Assembly (NCBI GenBank): GCA_964431105.1
Contig: CAYSIR010000257.1
Coordinates: 1-6,033 of the forward strand
DNA: 6,033 nt
Direction of reading: 5' to 3'
From: RECH01 sp964431105
Lineage (GTDB): Bacteria; Cyanobacteriota; Cyanobacteriia; RECH01
The stretch's first letter is position 1. Every line of letters starts with the position of its first letter. Both the position numbers and the translations under genes were made by a program. The notes under the pieces were generated by a model. It worked only from the letters and a program-made list of their open reading frames with translations, was not told the origin of the DNA and made no database searches. Below, piece after piece: positions 4,972-6,033 of this stretch.

Positions 4972-5928
4972 TTGACTGCTGCTCACATTGTGTCACTGAT
5001 TCCAAGTGCAACTGAAATTGTAGCCGCGTTGGGGTTTGAGTCATCGTTAGTGGGGCGCTCCCATGAATGTGACTATCCCGAACGGGTGCGATCGCTGCCA
5101 GTTTGTACGCAGCCAAAGTTTAATCCCGATGGCAGTAGCTCGGTCATTCACGATCGCGTCACAGACCTTTTGCAAACGGCGCTGAGTGTTTACCAAGTGA
5201 AAACAGACGTGCTGGAACAGGTTCAGCCCACTCTGATTCTCACCCAGGCGCAGTGCGAAGTCTGTGCGGTGAGTTTATCGGATGTGGTGGCGGCTGTGGC
5301 GACGTTAACCCGAAGCCAGCCCCGCATTCTGTCATTGCAGCCGACTGTGCTGGACGATGTGTGGCATGATATTCGCCAGGTAGCTGCCGCGCTGGATACA
5401 TCCCCCGATCCGCTGCTGGCGGCGCTGCACGGGCGGGTTGAAACCTGTCGCCAAGCGGTACGGGATATTCCAGACGGCGATCGCCCCTCCATCGCCTGCA
5501 TTGAGTGGCTAGAACCGCTGATGGCCGCAGGCAACTGGGTTCCGGAACTGGTGGCGATCGCTGGCGGACGCTCTTGTTTTGGCACAGTTGGGCAGCATTC
5601 CCCGTGGATTGAGTGGGATGCCGTGGTGGCGGCTGACCCAGATATTATTGTGGCGATGCCCTGCGGCTTTGATATGGCACGAACGCGGCAAGAATTGCAT
5701 TGGCTGACGGAGCGATCGCAATGGGCACAGCTTCGCGCTGTCCAAAATCAGCGGGTGTATGTGGTGGATGGCAATCAGTATTTTAATCGCCCCGGCCCGC
5801 GACTGGTAGATTCCCTGGAAATTTTGGCGGAGATCATGCACGGCGATCGCTGTTCATTTGGATATGAAGGAACTGGCTGGCACCGCGTTACTACGTCCGC
5901 ATTGCTGGAACCCTCTGCTTCAGCGTAA
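4972..5928 (+). CDS. BtuF-like cobalamin/metal-chelate binding protein, no signal peptide
   Basis: Full-length 318-residue protein of the periplasmic-binding-protein class III fold (BtuF/FepB type, COG0614). The N-terminal lobe starts with Ile-Val-Ser-Leu-Ile-Pro-Ser-Ala-Thr-Glu-Ile (6-16), the usual opening of cobalamin-binding proteins. His31-Glu32-Cys33-Asp34-Tyr35-Pro36, Cys95-Glu-Val-Cys98 and Glu178-Trp-Leu-Glu-Pro-Leu-Met (178-184) are landmark motifs of a cytosol-like subgroup. The second lobe ends near residue 300. Family members normally hand cobalamin to an ABC importer, but this one begins directly with the mature fold and shows no signal peptide or lipobox. No permease or ATPase gene is next to it. 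It may therefore bind a corrinoid or another ligand inside the cell; that is inference. The TTG start has a GGAGG six bases upstream. The gene is transcribed away from the epoxide-hydrolase-like gene, and no cobalamin riboswitch is seen in the 176-base spacer. Confidence 0.85.
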   Translation: MTAAHIVSLIPSATEIVAALGFESSLVGRSHECDYPERVRSLPVCTQPKFNPDGSSSVIHDRVTDLLQTALSVYQVKTDVLEQVQPTLILTQAQCEVCAVSLSDVVAAVATLTRSQPRILSLQPTVLDDVWHDIRQVAAALDTSPDPLLAALHGRVETCRQAVRDIPDGDRPSIACIEWLEPLMAAGNWVPELVAIAGGRSCFGTVGQHSPWIEWDAVVAADPDIIVAMPCGFDMARTRQELHWLTERSQWAQLRAVQNQRVYVVDGNQYFNRPGPRLVDSLEILAEIMHGDRCSFGYEGTGWHRVTTSALLEPSASA

Positions 5929-5991
5929 ACCCATGATGCAGAAGTCGCTGCACCTGTAATTTCTCCATCGCAAAACGGTAGTCCTCTATTG

Positions 5992-6033
5992 GTAAAGAGT
6001 TTGGGCGTTGCCCGCACCACCCAAACTCTTTAC
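5992..6033. repeat. 14-bp perfect inverted repeat at the window edge
   Basis: The 14 bases at 5992-6005 recur perfectly inverted at 6020-6033 around a 14-base loop, which itself contains a competing GGGC-GTT-GCCC stem. The element ends at the last base of the window, so its full extent is unknown. Its place about 60 bases after the BtuF-like gene suits a transcription terminator, but a transposon or MITE end is equally possible. No T run is visible before the window stops. Confidence 0.5.

Noticed and set aside
5223..5841. Overlapping minus-strand frames of 110 and 120 codons inside the BtuF-like gene
   Set aside because: The plus-strand gene is full length with clear family motifs; the antisense frames are mirror effects of its codon use.
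1..6033. A CRISPR array, defence island or transposase gene
   Set aside because: No regularly spaced repeats and no Cas, toxin-antitoxin, restriction or transposase motifs in any frame examined. The frequent GCGATCGC octamers are HIP1 sites, a normal cyanobacterial feature.

Overview
The window looks like a cyanobacterial chromosome. The HIP1 octamer GCGATCGC occurs about sixteen times in 6 kb, both inside and between genes. The lead gene also has the sequence of a cyanobacterial CbbR/CmpR-type LysR regulator. No species can be named from the sequence. The G-rich first 30 bases and the inverted repeat that finishes exactly at the last base suggest that the window may be bounded by repeats.

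Layout: 1-652 has no convincing protein gene, but it is not empty. A G-run at the left edge resembles a dispersed cyanobacterial repeat. At about 100-275 there is a strongly structured segment whose minus strand ends in a hairpin plus seven U residues, so it is a candidate minus-strand small RNA. At 331-358 there is a 28-bp interrupted palindrome. Next, on the plus strand, come a LysR-type regulator (stop at 1603), a membrane-anchored pentapeptide-repeat protein (stop at 2721) and an alpha/beta hydrolase with a Ser-Asp-His triad (2773-3705). A hairpin-rich convergent spacer (3706-3874) separates these from a minus-strand epoxide-hydrolase-like alpha/beta hydrolase (3875-4795). A divergent spacer of 176 bp carries a REP/MITE-like inverted repeat. 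It is followed by a plus-strand BtuF-type cobalamin/metal-chelate binding protein with a TTG start and a perfect Shine-Dalgarno (4972-5928). The window closes with a 14-bp perfect inverted repeat.

The genes do not form an obvious single pathway. The regulator, pentapeptide protein and first hydrolase share a strand with short gaps and could be co-transcribed, but nothing shows a common function. The two hydrolases share a fold but differ in nucleophile (Ser against Asp) and are not recent duplicates. I see no defence system, CRISPR array, transposase gene, tRNA or rRNA.

The two observations most worth following are the candidate minus-strand structured RNA left of the regulator, and the apparent frame break at an eight-T run at the start of the pentapeptide gene. 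That break separates a good signal peptide from the rest of the protein and could be a sequencing error, a mutation or transcriptional slippage.
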